Below are positions 1-7,662 of a DNA stretch of 64,000 nucleotides, piece after piece. Both the position numbers and the translations under genes were made by a program. Source of the stretch: Aequorivita viscosa (GTDB taxonomy: Bacteria; Bacteroidota; Bacteroidia; Flavobacteriales; Flavobacteriaceae); the NCBI RefSeq assembly GCF_900106795.1, contig NZ_FNNS01000010.1, forward strand, positions 1 through 64,000. The letters are read 5' to 3'. How positions within the stretch are numbered: the stretch's first letter is position 1; each line of letters begins with the position of its first letter. Below the pieces are notes generated by a model, which worked only from the letters and a program-made list of their open reading frames with translations, did no database searches and was not told the origin of the DNA.

Positions 1-244
1 TATCCCTGGGGACGGCAATCTCGGATTCACCAAAGGAAGTTTTTATTTTCTTCTTGGTGTGACCGTTGCGCACATTAGCGTCAGTAGACTTTTGGTACTT
101 GTCGTAATCAAGGTGGCTATCGAGCTCACCTTCGAGCATCTTTTCGATACCACGTTTCTGGATCTGCTTCAAAAAGCCCGTGAGCTCTTCGTGAGTTTTG
201 AACTGCTTCAGAAAATCATCTGAAATTAAATCATCTTTCTTCAT
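1..244 (-). mobile_element. IS256-family (mutator-type) transposase, N-terminal part, cut by window edge
   Basis: The minus strand reads from an ATG at 244 to the left edge (81 codons). The protein begins MKKDDLISDDFLKQF and contains RGIEKMLEGELDSHL and NGHTKKKIKTSFGESEI, which is the conserved N-terminal region of Transposase_mut (IS256/IS905-type DDE transposases). The catalytic domain lies outside the window. A 48-bp palindrome sits about 20 bp upstream of the ATG, and the neighbouring oxidoreductase gene is broken next to it, so this edge looks like the end of an insertion sequence. Family assignment is by recognition of the N-terminal motif. Element boundaries and copy number cannot be seen here. 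Confidence 0.85.
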
Positions 245-263
245 AATGTGTAAAAATTTAAAA

Positions 264-311
264 TTAGTTAAAAAAATAGCGGGGGCCGGCCCCCGCTATT
301 TTTTTAACTAA
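264..311. repeat. 48-bp perfect palindrome at the transposase / oxidoreductase boundary
   Basis: The 24-nt arms at 264-287 and 288-311 are exact reverse complements with no loop. The core is GGGGGCCGGCCCCC flanked by A- and T-runs. It could fold as a terminator-like hairpin on either strand. The right arm supplies the stop codon of the truncated oxidoreductase reading frame (304-306), so the palindrome is part of the inserted element or of the insertion scar rather than of the original gene. Confidence 0.85.
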
Positions 312-1086
312 CACACTTTATGAGATAGTCCCTTTTTAAATTTACAATATTTTCATTAACGGTTTCTATACTTTCATATCCTGTGCAGTGAATTACAGTA
401 TCTGCTTCAATGGTAAATCCGTTTTTTGTTTTCGCAATTATCTCGTTATCCGTCTCTTTAATAAGGTCAATTTCTGTTCGGTCGTATATTGTTGCTCCTT
501 GGGAACAATTGAATTCTAAAAGATCGTTAGCGAATTTATATACGTCCATTCTTGCTCCCGAGGCAGATTCTATACCCGCGTAAGCTTTAAGTCCTAATTT
601 CTCAAAATCGACTTTCGAAAGCCATTTAACCTTAAATCCGTATTTCTTTCTTGCTTCAAATTCTTTTTTAAGAAAAGAAATGTCTTTTTTAGTAGAAGTG
701 AAGTAGATACTTTTTTGAAGTTTAAATCCGCAATCGCTTTTAATTTTATCGATGATAGATTTTAATTCCTTAATAGCTTCCTCACAGTTTTGATAACTCG
801 AAACAGCTATAGTTAAGCCAACCTGTTCGATTAGTTGATGAAGCGGCACGTCAATTTCATATTGCAGCATGGAAGTACTAGCTGCGGTGCTACCGTTACA
901 CACGTCGCGTTTATCTACGATTACTACTTTTTTTCCTGCTTCCAAAAGTTTAAAAGCGATTAAGGCACCCGTAATTCATGCACCAACGACGAGAACCTCT
1001 GTTGAAATAGACTCTTTAAGTGAAGGATAGCTCTGAGGTAAAGCATTTTTAATAAGCGAATACGGCTCGTTTGATCGTATATCCAT
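304..1086 (-). pseudogene. FAD-dependent oxidoreductase, broken by a nonsense codon and 3' truncation
   Basis: Reading on the minus strand from ATG at 1086 gives a continuous frame with a single in-frame TGA at 978-976. It falls in the FAD-binding dinucleotide motif: VVGA-stop-ITGALIAFKLLEAGKKVVIVDKR. The expected codon there is Gly (GXGXXG), so one base change (GGA to TGA) explains it. The frame then continues to 304, where it ends inside the palindrome. About 260 codons remain. DadA-like oxidoreductases of this type normally run to roughly 380-400 residues, so the C-terminal substrate domain is missing. Both lesions together make it non-functional. The substrate cannot be told. Confidence 0.8.
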
Positions 1087-1252
1087 AGTTTTTTATTGAA
1101 AGTTACAAAAAAGGAAAGTGAAGTTGTTTTGCTGTTGTGATATATTTATGAATAACCCTGATAATAGCGTTAAACACATATTAATTAAGAAAACTATAAG
1201 AGCTTTTACGTATGCTGATAATTATATTTATTGAAACAAAAAAATAACAACT

Positions 1253-1735
1253 ATGAAAACTACAAAAGAAATTGCAGATCAAAATATTCATGATGAAATT
1301 ACTAGTAACCTACAGGATTTGTTGGTGAAAAATTATGATGCTGAAAAAGGTTTTGCCAAAGCTATGGGAAACGCCAAAAGTGAAAATTTAAAACAATTCC
1401 TTAAACGGCAAGCGGCTCAACGAAGTCGATTTGCAACTGAAATAACACAAGAACTTCGTAACTTAAATGAAGAACCAAAAGAAAGTGGAAGTGTAACAGG
1501 AGATTTACATAGAACTTGGATTGACTTAAAAACTGCCGTTGTTGGAAATGAAGATGAAGCAGTACTTGAAGAGTGTATTCGTGGTGAAAAAGCGAGCGCA
1601 GAAGAATATGATGAAAAACTTAAGAAGTACAATTTCCCACCTCAGGTGTCAAGCGTACTACAGAAGCAGTCGAGTGAAATTCACCAAACACTTTCGCAAG
1701 TTAAACGATTGGAAGATCTTGCAGATAATGATTAA
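1253..1735 (+). CDS. PA2169-family four-helix-bundle protein (DUF2383-like)
   Basis: 160 residues, almost all helical and charged, with no signal peptide or membrane segment. The sequence matches the PA2169/DUF2383 type of ferritin-like bundle: N-terminal helices with LQDLLVKNYDAEKGFAKAM, a conserved GSVTGDLHRTWIDLK segment in the middle, and GEKASAEEYDEKL in the third helix. Such genes are usually stress-associated, but the biochemical role is unknown. An AT-rich leader with TATATTTA at 1223-1230 could be the -7 box. A strong hairpin follows the stop. The family call is good; no function is claimed. Confidence 0.75.
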   Translation: MKTTKEIADQNIHDEITSNLQDLLVKNYDAEKGFAKAMGNAKSENLKQFLKRQAAQRSRFATEITQELRNLNEEPKESGSVTGDLHRTWIDLKTAVVGNEDEAVLEECIRGEKASAEEYDEKLKKYNFPPQVSSVLQKQSSEIHQTLSQVKRLEDLADND

Positions 1736-1766
1736 TTATAGGCACAGAAAAATAAAATTGATAATG

Positions 1767-1803
1767 AAAAGCCCGAGACATTTCACTGTTTCGGGCTTTT
1801 GTA
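1767..1803 (+). terminator. Rho-independent terminator after the DUF2383-like gene
   Basis: A 10-bp perfect stem, AAAAGCCCGA (1767-1776) with TCGGGCTTTT (1791-1800), and a 14-nt loop end in a T-run. It also faces the 3' end of the convergent gene at 1822, so it may work in both directions. Confidence 0.8.
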
Positions 1804-1821
1804 ATTTAGTTTAATGGGGTG

Positions 1822-3207
1822 TTATGCCTCTATTGGAATTCCAGCTTCTTTAATAGCAGCAAAACCTCCCGCAATATTTACGACATTATGTATGCCTCTA
1901 CTTTTTAGAATTGATGCGGCAATTACCGAGCGATAACCTCCCGCACAATATAAATAACATTTGTTTCCACTTGGAAAACCACCAACGTAATCGTTTAAAG
2001 ATCCGAGTGGAACGTGAGCTGCACACGACAAATTACCATTAACATATTCACCGTCATTTCGAACATCAAAAACGGGAAGATCGTCCTCTATAATTTCTTT
2101 TAGACCTTCAGCATCAACAGAATCTACAGTATCTATTTCTTTTCCAGCTGCTTTCCAACCTTCAATTCCGCCTTCTAAATAACCAATGGTGTTATCAAAG
2201 CCAACACGCGACAAACGTGAAACAGCCTCTTCTTCTCTTCCTGGAGGAACAACTAAAAGAATTTTTTGTTGCACATCGGCCAACAAGGCTCCTACCCAAG
2301 GAGCAAAACCACCATCCAAACCAATAAAAATAGAACGTGGAATATGTTCGTCGATAAAATCTATTTGGTTTCTAACATCTAGAACTATTGCATCAGTTTC
2401 ATTCGCTAAACGTTCAAATGCCTCGGGACTTAATGGTTTTGTACCATCGGCAAGAACTTTATTAAAATCTGAATATCCTTCGCGATTCATTTTTACATTC
2501 ATAGGGAAGTAGAGTGGTGGTGGAGCCAATCCATCAGTTACTTCCTGTATAAATTCCTCACGGGTCATATCGGCACGAAGCGCGTAATTCATCTTTCTTT
2601 GGTTGCCTAAGGTGTCTACGGTTTCTTTCATCATATTCTTTCCGCAGGCAGAACCAGCACCGTGTGCAGGATAAACAATCACATCGTCAGCTAAAGGCAT
2701 AATCTTGTTTCTAAGACTATCAAAAAGAATCCCGGCCAAGTCTTCTTGCGTAACTTCATTTGCTTTTTGGGCAAGGTCAGGCCTACCAACATCACCAAGA
2801 AATAAGGTGTCTCCGCTAAAAATAGCATGGTCTTTTCCGTTTTCATCTTTCAATAGATAGGTTGTACTTTCCATTGTATGACCCGGAGTATGAATTGCAG
2901 TAATTGTAATGTTTCCCAACTTAAAGACTTCACCATCTGTGGCTATAACAGCTTTGAATGAAGGGTTTGCCAAAGGTCCATAAATTATATCGGCATCTGT
3001 TTGTTGAGCGAGTGTAAGATGTCCGCTAACAAAATCGGCATGGAAATGTGTTTCAAAAATATATTTAATTTTTGCATTGTCTTTTTCCGCTCGTTCCAAA
3101 TATGGTTTGGTTTCTCGAAGTGGATCTATAATTGCGACTTCGCCATTGCTCTCAATATAATAAGCACCTTGCGATAGGCAACCCGTATAAATTTGTTCAA
3201 TCTTCAT
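1822..3207 (-). CDS. Persulfide dioxygenase-like MBL-fold hydrolase fused to two rhodanese domains
   Basis: 461 residues. Residues 1-240 are a metallo-beta-lactamase fold with the metal motif THFHADFVSGH (residues 53-63), then GHTMEST, the GDTLFLGDVGRPDL loop and YPAHGAGSACG. This resembles ETHE1-type glutathione persulfide dioxygenases. Two rhodanese domains follow. The first has LLVVPPGREEE where the catalytic Cys loop should be, so it is probably inactive. The second keeps CAGGYRS, a proper Cys loop. The family handles sulfane sulfur in the cytoplasm. The start is ATG 3207: the TTG at 3228 is part of a perfect -7 box (3226-3233). It converges on the gene at 1253. Confidence 0.85.
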   Translation of the reverse strand: MKIEQIYTGCLSQGAYYIESNGEVAIIDPLRETKPYLERAEKDNAKIKYIFETHFHADFVSGHLTLAQQTDADIIYGPLANPSFKAVIATDGEVFKLGNITITAIHTPGHTMESTTYLLKDENGKDHAIFSGDTLFLGDVGRPDLAQKANEVTQEDLAGILFDSLRNKIMPLADDVIVYPAHGAGSACGKNMMKETVDTLGNQRKMNYALRADMTREEFIQEVTDGLAPPPLYFPMNVKMNREGYSDFNKVLADGTKPLSPEAFERLANETDAIVLDVRNQIDFIDEHIPRSIFIGLDGGFAPWVGALLADVQQKILLVVPPGREEEAVSRLSRVGFDNTIGYLEGGIEGWKAAGKEIDTVDSVDAEGLKEIIEDDLPVFDVRNDGEYVNGNLSCAAHVPLGSLNDYVGGFPSGNKCYLYCAGGYRSVIAASILKSRGIHNVVNIAGGFAAIKEAGIPIEA

Positions 3208-3225
3208 TTTCTCTTGTTTTTTTAG

Positions 3226-3233
3226 CAAATATA
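3226..3233 (-). promoter_or_regulatory. -7 box TATATTTG for the MBL-rhodanese gene
   Basis: The minus strand reads TATATTTG, an exact match to the Bacteroidota -7 consensus TAnnTTTG, 19 bp upstream of ATG 3207. No clear -33 TTTG is seen. It decides the start codon. Confidence 0.6.
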
Positions 3234-3350
3234 AGGATTGTCGAAGTCATAAAATAAATGAAGCTTTTACAAAGATGCATTTTCACAAAACTTTTGCATT
3301 AGGGCTTCAAACTTCTTTTATCTTTACAGCTAATCTAAACTATAATTATC

Positions 3351-3686
3351 ATGAAAAAGTTATTCTTTCTTATTTTGACAATTGCAATTGTTGCCTGTTC
3401 TTCAGATACCAAATCAGATCACGATACAGTTCGTGAATTAGCAAAAAAAGATATTATTGAAAAGTTAGACCTTCCTAAAGGTACCGAGTTTAGTGACGAA
3501 TCTGTTGAATTAACAACGAATCCTGCAGATGGAGATGGCCCAAATGTAGAATATATAGTTAAAGTAACCGTAAAATCTCAAGACCAATCTGGAAGTGAGG
3601 TAGTGAAGGTTCACAAAATGCATTATAAAAAGAAAGCTGATGCTGAGGCTGCCAAAGACCAATTTGAACTTACCTTTTTTGAATAA
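3351..3686 (+). CDS. Small secreted lipoprotein, unknown function
   Basis: 111 residues starting MKKLFFLILTIAIVACSSDT, a short lipoprotein signal peptide with the lipobox IVAC and the lipidated Cys at 16. The mature part (about 95 residues) is charged and ends with a segment of alternating hydrophobic residues (EYIVKVTVKSQDQSG) that suggests beta strands. I do not recognise a domain. It lies 26 bp upstream of an M28 peptidase lipoprotein on the same strand, so the two are probably co-transcribed and both placed in the envelope. Confidence 0.7.
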   Translation: MKKLFFLILTIAIVACSSDTKSDHDTVRELAKKDIIEKLDLPKGTEFSDESVELTTNPADGDGPNVEYIVKVTVKSQDQSGSEVVKVHKMHYKKKADAEAAKDQFELTFFE

Positions 3687-3712
3687 TTTGTACAATAATT
3701 TATCCTTAACCA

Positions 3713-4717
3713 ATGAAATTATTTTTTTATTTAGCATCTGCAATGCTATTTCTTTCTTGCAACTCAACTAGTCAAACTACAAGCGAAAAAAGTTCTAATC
3801 TCGATTACGCCAATACTATTACATCACAAAGCCTCATGGAAAAGCTATATGTGTATGCTGGCGATGAAATGGAAGGTAGAATGACGGGAACAAGTGGACA
3901 AAAGAAGGCGGTTGAATATATCCGTGATTTTTACATGGCCAACGGCGTTGCTTCTGCTTTTGGCGGAGACAATTATTATCAAGAAATTCCGGCTAGTTAT
4001 TTTAACGGACGCTCAAACAATAAGCCTTCTGAAAACGTATTAGCTTATATTAAAGGATCTGAAAAACCAGATGAATTGATTGTTATTTCGGCACATTTAG
4101 ATCACGTAGGAACAGACAGTGACGGAAATGTATTTAACGGCGCCGATGATGATGGAAGTGGAACAGTGGCAATGATGGAAATGGCAGCGGCTTTTCAAAA
4201 CGCAGTGAAAGATGGCAACGGCCCTAAACGTTCTATTTTATTTTTACACGTAACTGGTGAAGAAATCGGGCTATTTGGCTCAGCATATTATGTTGAAAAC
4301 CCTGTTTTTCCATTAGGAAACACAGTAGCTAACCTTAATATCGATATGATTGGTAGAATAGATCCAGACAAAAAAGACAATCCAGATTATCTTTATTTAA
4401 TAGGGAGTAATATGTTAAGTCAAGAATTGCAAGATGTTTCAACCGAAGTTAATAACAAATACATCAATTTGGAACTAGATTATAAATTTGATGATCCAAA
4501 TGACCCCAATCGTTTTTACTATAGAAGTGACCATTATAATTTCGCCAAGAACAATATTCCAGTAATTTTCTATTTCAATGGAGTACATGAAGATTACCAC
4601 AAAATGACCGACACGCCTGATAAAATTGAATATGACTTGCTGGCTAAGCGTTCAAAACTTATCTTTTTAACAGCTTGGGAATTGGCAAATCGCGATGAGC
4701 GGATTAAGTTAGATTAG
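3713..4717 (+). CDS. M28-family zinc aminopeptidase lipoprotein
   Basis: 334 residues. The lipobox is FLSC (Cys 16). The zinc-site motifs of M28 peptidases are in order: SAHLDHVG, NGADDDGSG, HVTGEEIGLFGS with the catalytic Glu, NIDMIGRI, and a C-terminal HEDYHKMTDTPDKI that supplies the last His ligand. The family removes N-terminal residues from peptides using two zinc ions. Here it is expected to be anchored in the outer membrane or periplasm. It follows the small lipoprotein gene closely and is followed by a terminator hairpin. Confidence 0.9.
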   Translation: MKLFFYLASAMLFLSCNSTSQTTSEKSSNLDYANTITSQSLMEKLYVYAGDEMEGRMTGTSGQKKAVEYIRDFYMANGVASAFGGDNYYQEIPASYFNGRSNNKPSENVLAYIKGSEKPDELIVISAHLDHVGTDSDGNVFNGADDDGSGTVAMMEMAAAFQNAVKDGNGPKRSILFLHVTGEEIGLFGSAYYVENPVFPLGNTVANLNIDMIGRIDPDKKDNPDYLYLIGSNMLSQELQDVSTEVNNKYINLELDYKFDDPNDPNRFYYRSDHYNFAKNNIPVIFYFNGVHEDYHKMTDTPDKIEYDLLAKRSKLIFLTAWELANRDERIKLD

Positions 4718-4775
4718 ATAAAAATGCTCTGGACATCTTGAATCAAGATTGTTAGCGTCTAGACGCATTAAATTA

Positions 4776-4804
4776 AAAATCCTCCTAATTTAGGGGGATT
4801 TTGT
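4776..4804 (+). terminator. Terminator after the M28 peptidase gene
   Basis: Stem AAAATCCTCCTA (4776-4787) with TAGGGGGATTTT (4791-4802), one G-U pair and a short loop, followed by TTGTTTTT. Confidence 0.75.
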
Positions 4805-5398
4805 TTTTGCTGAAATTCTGTTTTTAATTTCATCTATTTATCCTAAATATCAGCGGAATTTTATTCAATTTTTTCTTGTTTTGCGACGCTATTAAAACTA
4901 CTTCTTGACATTCAAATTGTTTTATCCTATTAAATAATCAAAACTAATAGGAAGTTTCATGAAATGTCTAGGGAGATATATAAAAAACATGTGCAACTTT
5001 TATTCAAAAGTTGCACATGTTTTTTTAAAAAGTTGCCTAGTTTTTTGGAAAAGTTGCCAATTTTTTCAAAACAGCTGTAACTGCCTTTAAAATAAGCTAC
5101 TAGGTGAATTTACAAAATTTTATGTATAAACTCCAATTATTCTTGAAAATTTAGACATTTTAAAAAGAGATTGATTTCCGAGAAGAAAGGGTACTATAAG
5201 CACTTCTACTTTGATCAGTGGGAAAGTGAAAAGTTCATTTCATAGTATATTCTCAGAGTCATTTTTTCGGCCATGCTCAAGATAAATCGAGGTTGCTTAT
5301 ATAGTAATGTCGTTTTAGCTTTGGACTCAAAATGCACTTAGGATGTCGCTCAGGATAAACTTCTCAACCTATATTATTTTCATTAAATATGTTCTAAA
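4805..5398. other. Intergenic stretch with no gene seen; hairpin and repeated motif inside
   Basis: There is no reading frame with recognisable protein sequence on either strand. The stretch contains the 20-bp-arm hairpin at 4982-5025 and further AAAAGTTGCC copies just after it. The rest is AT-rich and featureless to me. Confidence 0.5.
4982..5025. repeat. Long perfect hairpin with downstream partial copies of its arm
   Basis: The 20-nt arms at 4982-5001 and 5006-5025 are exact reverse complements around a 4-nt loop (ATTC). The arm contains AAAAGTTGCACATG. The segment AAAAGTTGCC recurs at 5028-5037 and 5049-5058. No gene lies within 300 bp on either side. It might be a small RNA terminator or a mobile repeat remnant. 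Confidence 0.6.
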
Positions 5399-5429
5399 CA
5401 AAAAAATCCCCCTTTTTCAAGGAGGATTT
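5399..5429 (-). terminator. Terminator of the tRNA-His gene
   Basis: On the minus strand, 9 bp past the tRNA end, AAATCCTCCTT (5429-5419) pairs with AAGGGGGATTT (5414-5404), and the sequence runs into TTTTTT. Confidence 0.75.
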
Positions 5430-5437
5430 GGTTTTTG

Positions 5438-5512
5438 GGTGGAAGACCGGTTTCGAACCGGCGACCTCTTGAACCACAATCAAGCGCTCTAACCAGCTGA
5501 GCTACAACCACC
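5438..5512 (-). tRNA. tRNA-His (anticodon GTG)
   Basis: The minus strand folds as a cloverleaf. The anticodon stem CTTGA/TCAAG holds loop TTGTGGT with anticodon GTG, the D-arm is GCTC-AGCTGGTTA-GAGC, and the T-arm is GCCGG-TTCGAAA-CCGGT. The extra G at -1 typical of tRNA-His is encoded (5512) opposite C73 (5438). The 3' CCA is not encoded. The acceptor stem as I align it has T-T mismatches at pairs 5-68 and 6-67, which I note as seen. The anticodon and G-1 make the identity firm. Confidence 0.93.
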
Positions 5513-5550
5513 ATTTTTGCAAAGAATGTTTTTGACTTTCTAAGCGGTTG

Positions 5551-5558
5551 CAAATATA
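5551..5558 (-). promoter_or_regulatory. -7 box TATATTTG for tRNA-His
   Basis: The minus strand reads TATATTTG about 40 bp upstream of the tRNA 5' end, an exact TAnnTTTG match. A TTGC lies at about the -33 distance. It predicts a short 5' leader trimmed by RNase P. Confidence 0.5.
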
Positions 5559-5783
5559 AATCAATTATTGAGGATGCGCAATAGACTTCGATGTTTTTTA
5601 ATCATTTCCGTTACCTATTTCAATTCTAAGCACTCATAATTAGGTGGTCTGACAAATTATAATTTTAAAAATTCGAAGATTCTGTAGTGTATTATTGCTA
5701 TTTCCTTTAAATAATTTAGAAAAAATAAAAATAAATCTATTAAAAGCGAGAATTTGTATATTGCAAAAAATAATGAATACTAT

Positions 5784-6287
5784 ATGGCACCTATTGAATA
5801 TCTTATTGAAAAATTAGAACTACAACCGCATCCTGAAGGCGGTTACTTTAAAGAAACGTACAGAAGTGTTGGAGAAATTAACAAAGATAGTCTTGGGAAT
5901 GAATACAGTGGAAAGCGAAACTATTCTACTTGTATCTATTTTTTGATGACCTCCAATAATTTTTCATCTTTTCATAAGGTGAACCAAGATGAAATTTGGC
6001 ATTTTTACGAAGGTGCACCAATTCAGCTTCACGTAATTTCTGAAAACGGAGAGTATTCAGCATATACTATTGGACGAAATTTTTCGAAAGGAGAAATGCC
6101 ACAATTGGTCGTTGCAGGGGGATGTTGGTTTGCTGCTGAAGTTAGTGAAAAAGACAGCTATTCTCTTGTAGGTTGCACAGTGGCACCAGGATTTGACTTT
6201 GCCGACTTCACACTTCCCAGCAGGAAAGATTTAGTTTCTAAATATCCGAAACATGAAAAATTAATCACTCGATTAACACATCAATAA
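5784..6287 (+). CDS. Cupin domain protein of the DUF985 family
   Basis: 167 residues from ATG 5784. The TTG at 5754 would add ten residues but sits in promoter-like AT sequence. The start MAPIEYLIEKLELQPHPEGG and the block HKVNQDEIWHFYEGAPIQLHVI are diagnostic of the DUF985 cupin family (like yeast YML079w). A second conserved stretch, VAGGCWFAAEV, and VGCTVAPGFDFADF follow. The fold is a sugar-epimerase-like beta barrel whose natural substrate is not known. It stands 17 bp before the deaminase gene, so they are likely co-transcribed. Confidence 0.85.
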   Translation: MAPIEYLIEKLELQPHPEGGYFKETYRSVGEINKDSLGNEYSGKRNYSTCIYFLMTSNNFSSFHKVNQDEIWHFYEGAPIQLHVISENGEYSAYTIGRNFSKGEMPQLVVAGGCWFAAEVSEKDSYSLVGCTVAPGFDFADFTLPSRKDLVSKYPKHEKLITRLTHQ

Positions 6288-6304
6288 TTTTAAAAACAAA
6301 TTTT

Positions 6305-6742
6305 ATGGATAATTTTTTTATAGAAGCCGTTAAAGAAGCGGAGCGTGGTTTGGCGGAAGGAGGAATCCCGATTGGCTCTGTTTTGGTACACAATGGTAAA
6401 ATAATTGGTCGTGGCCACAATCGCAGAGTGCAAAACGGAAGTGTAATCCTCCACGGCGAAATGGATGCTTTGGAAAACGCAGGTAGGCAAGAAGCAAAGG
6501 TTTATCAAGAAAGTGTGCTATATACTACATTGTCGCCTTGCCCAATGTGCTCTGGTACCATCTTGCTTTATGGAATTCCGAAAGTTATTATTGGCGAAAA
6601 TAAAACCTTTATGGGGGAAGAAAAGCTGCTCAAAGAAAGAGGCGTTGAGGTAATCGTTGTTGATGATGCCCGATGCAAAGAACTCATGGACACTTTTATA
6701 AAAGAGAAGCCAAGTCTGTGGAATGAGGATATCGGGGTTTAA
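6305..6742 (+). CDS. Zinc-dependent nucleoside/cytosine deaminase
   Basis: 145 residues of the cytidine deaminase-like fold. The zinc ligands are visible as HGEMDALEN (His and the catalytic Glu) and SPCPMCSGT (two Cys). The length and the AERGLAEGGIPIGSVLVHNG opening resemble yeast-type cytosine deaminase (FCY1) and bacterial nucleoside deaminases more than the tRNA-adenosine deaminase TadA. The reaction would be hydrolytic removal of an amino group from a free base or nucleoside in the cytoplasm. Cytosine specificity is inferred, not proven. Confidence 0.8.
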   Translation: MDNFFIEAVKEAERGLAEGGIPIGSVLVHNGKIIGRGHNRRVQNGSVILHGEMDALENAGRQEAKVYQESVLYTTLSPCPMCSGTILLYGIPKVIIGENKTFMGEEKLLKERGVEVIVVDDARCKELMDTFIKEKPSLWNEDIGV

Positions 6743-6839
6743 TCACGGCATAGCGTAAATTGACGCATGACATAGGATTAAAGAGTTTGTTTTCAATTTC
6801 TTTTAAAACAATAATTAAAACGAATAAAGCCAAATAGGA

Positions 6840-7592
6840 ATGATTGGAATAATGGGTGCAATGCCGGAAGAAGTAAATAATCTTCTCGATCAACTTAAAG
6901 ATGTAAAATCAACCACAATAGGTATGAGAACCTATTATGAAGGGGTGCTATTTGCAAAGCCAGCCGTCATTGTTTTTTCTCGTTGGGGGAAAGTGGCAGC
7001 GGCTACAACCGTCAGCACATTGTTATTGAAGTTTAAGGTGACTGAACTTATTTTTACAGGAGTGGCCGGGGCAATTAATCACACGCTTAAAGTTGGCGAC
7101 GTCGTTATTTCAGACAAACTATTTCAGCACGATATGGACGCTCGACCGTTGATGGCGCAGTATGAAATACCATTATTAAATAAATTGTTTTTTGAAACAG
7201 AGCAGGAGAAACAAGAGGAAGCAAAAGCTGCTGCAGAAAGGTTTTTAAAGAATATAAAAAAAACAATTTCTTCAGAAGATTTAGAAGAATTCAGAATAAA
7301 ATCTCCAAGAGTAATTATTGGAAATATAGCCAGTGGCGACAGGTTTATAGCTTCTAATACTGATAAAAACATTATCGAAGAAGGATTACCCAACATTGCC
7401 TGTGTTGAAATGGAGGGTGCTGCTGTAGCACAAGTTTGTTATGAATTTGGAATTCCTTTTACTATTATCCGAACTATATCCGACGCGGCAGATACACAAT
7501 CAGATATGGACTTCACCAAATTTATAGCTTCCATAGCAAGTAACTATTCCGAAGGAATTATTCGGGAGCTTTTTGAACATGAAAATGCTTAA
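6840..7592 (+). CDS. mtnN: 5'-methylthioadenosine/S-adenosylhomocysteine nucleosidase
   Basis: 250 residues from ATG 6840. The opening MIGIMGAMPEEVNNLLDQL, the central TGVAGAINHTLKVGDVVIS, the substrate motif VEMEGAAVAQVC and the TISDAADT segment with the catalytic Asp are those of MtnN/Pfs. It cleaves adenine from MTA and SAH, clearing the by-products of polyamine synthesis and methylation. A charged helical insertion (about residues 118-145, QEEAKAAAERFLKN) makes it slightly longer than the 230-residue enterobacterial enzyme. Confidence 0.92.
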   Translation: MIGIMGAMPEEVNNLLDQLKDVKSTTIGMRTYYEGVLFAKPAVIVFSRWGKVAAATTVSTLLLKFKVTELIFTGVAGAINHTLKVGDVVISDKLFQHDMDARPLMAQYEIPLLNKLFFETEQEKQEEAKAAAERFLKNIKKTISSEDLEEFRIKSPRVIIGNIASGDRFIASNTDKNIIEEGLPNIACVEMEGAAVAQVCYEFGIPFTIIRTISDAADTQSDMDFTKFIASIASNYSEGIIRELFEHENA

Positions 7593-7662
7593 ATTACTAT
7601 GCTTAGTTATTTTTTAGACTATGCAATAAATCCCGTTTAACTAGTAAGCTATAGCGTTATAT

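Noticed and set aside
3226-3228. TTG start codons at 3228, 16999, 33416, 38866 and 40074
   Set aside because: Each TTG is the end of a perfect -7 box TAnnTTTG followed by an ATG 12-24 bp downstream, so they are promoter bases, not starts.
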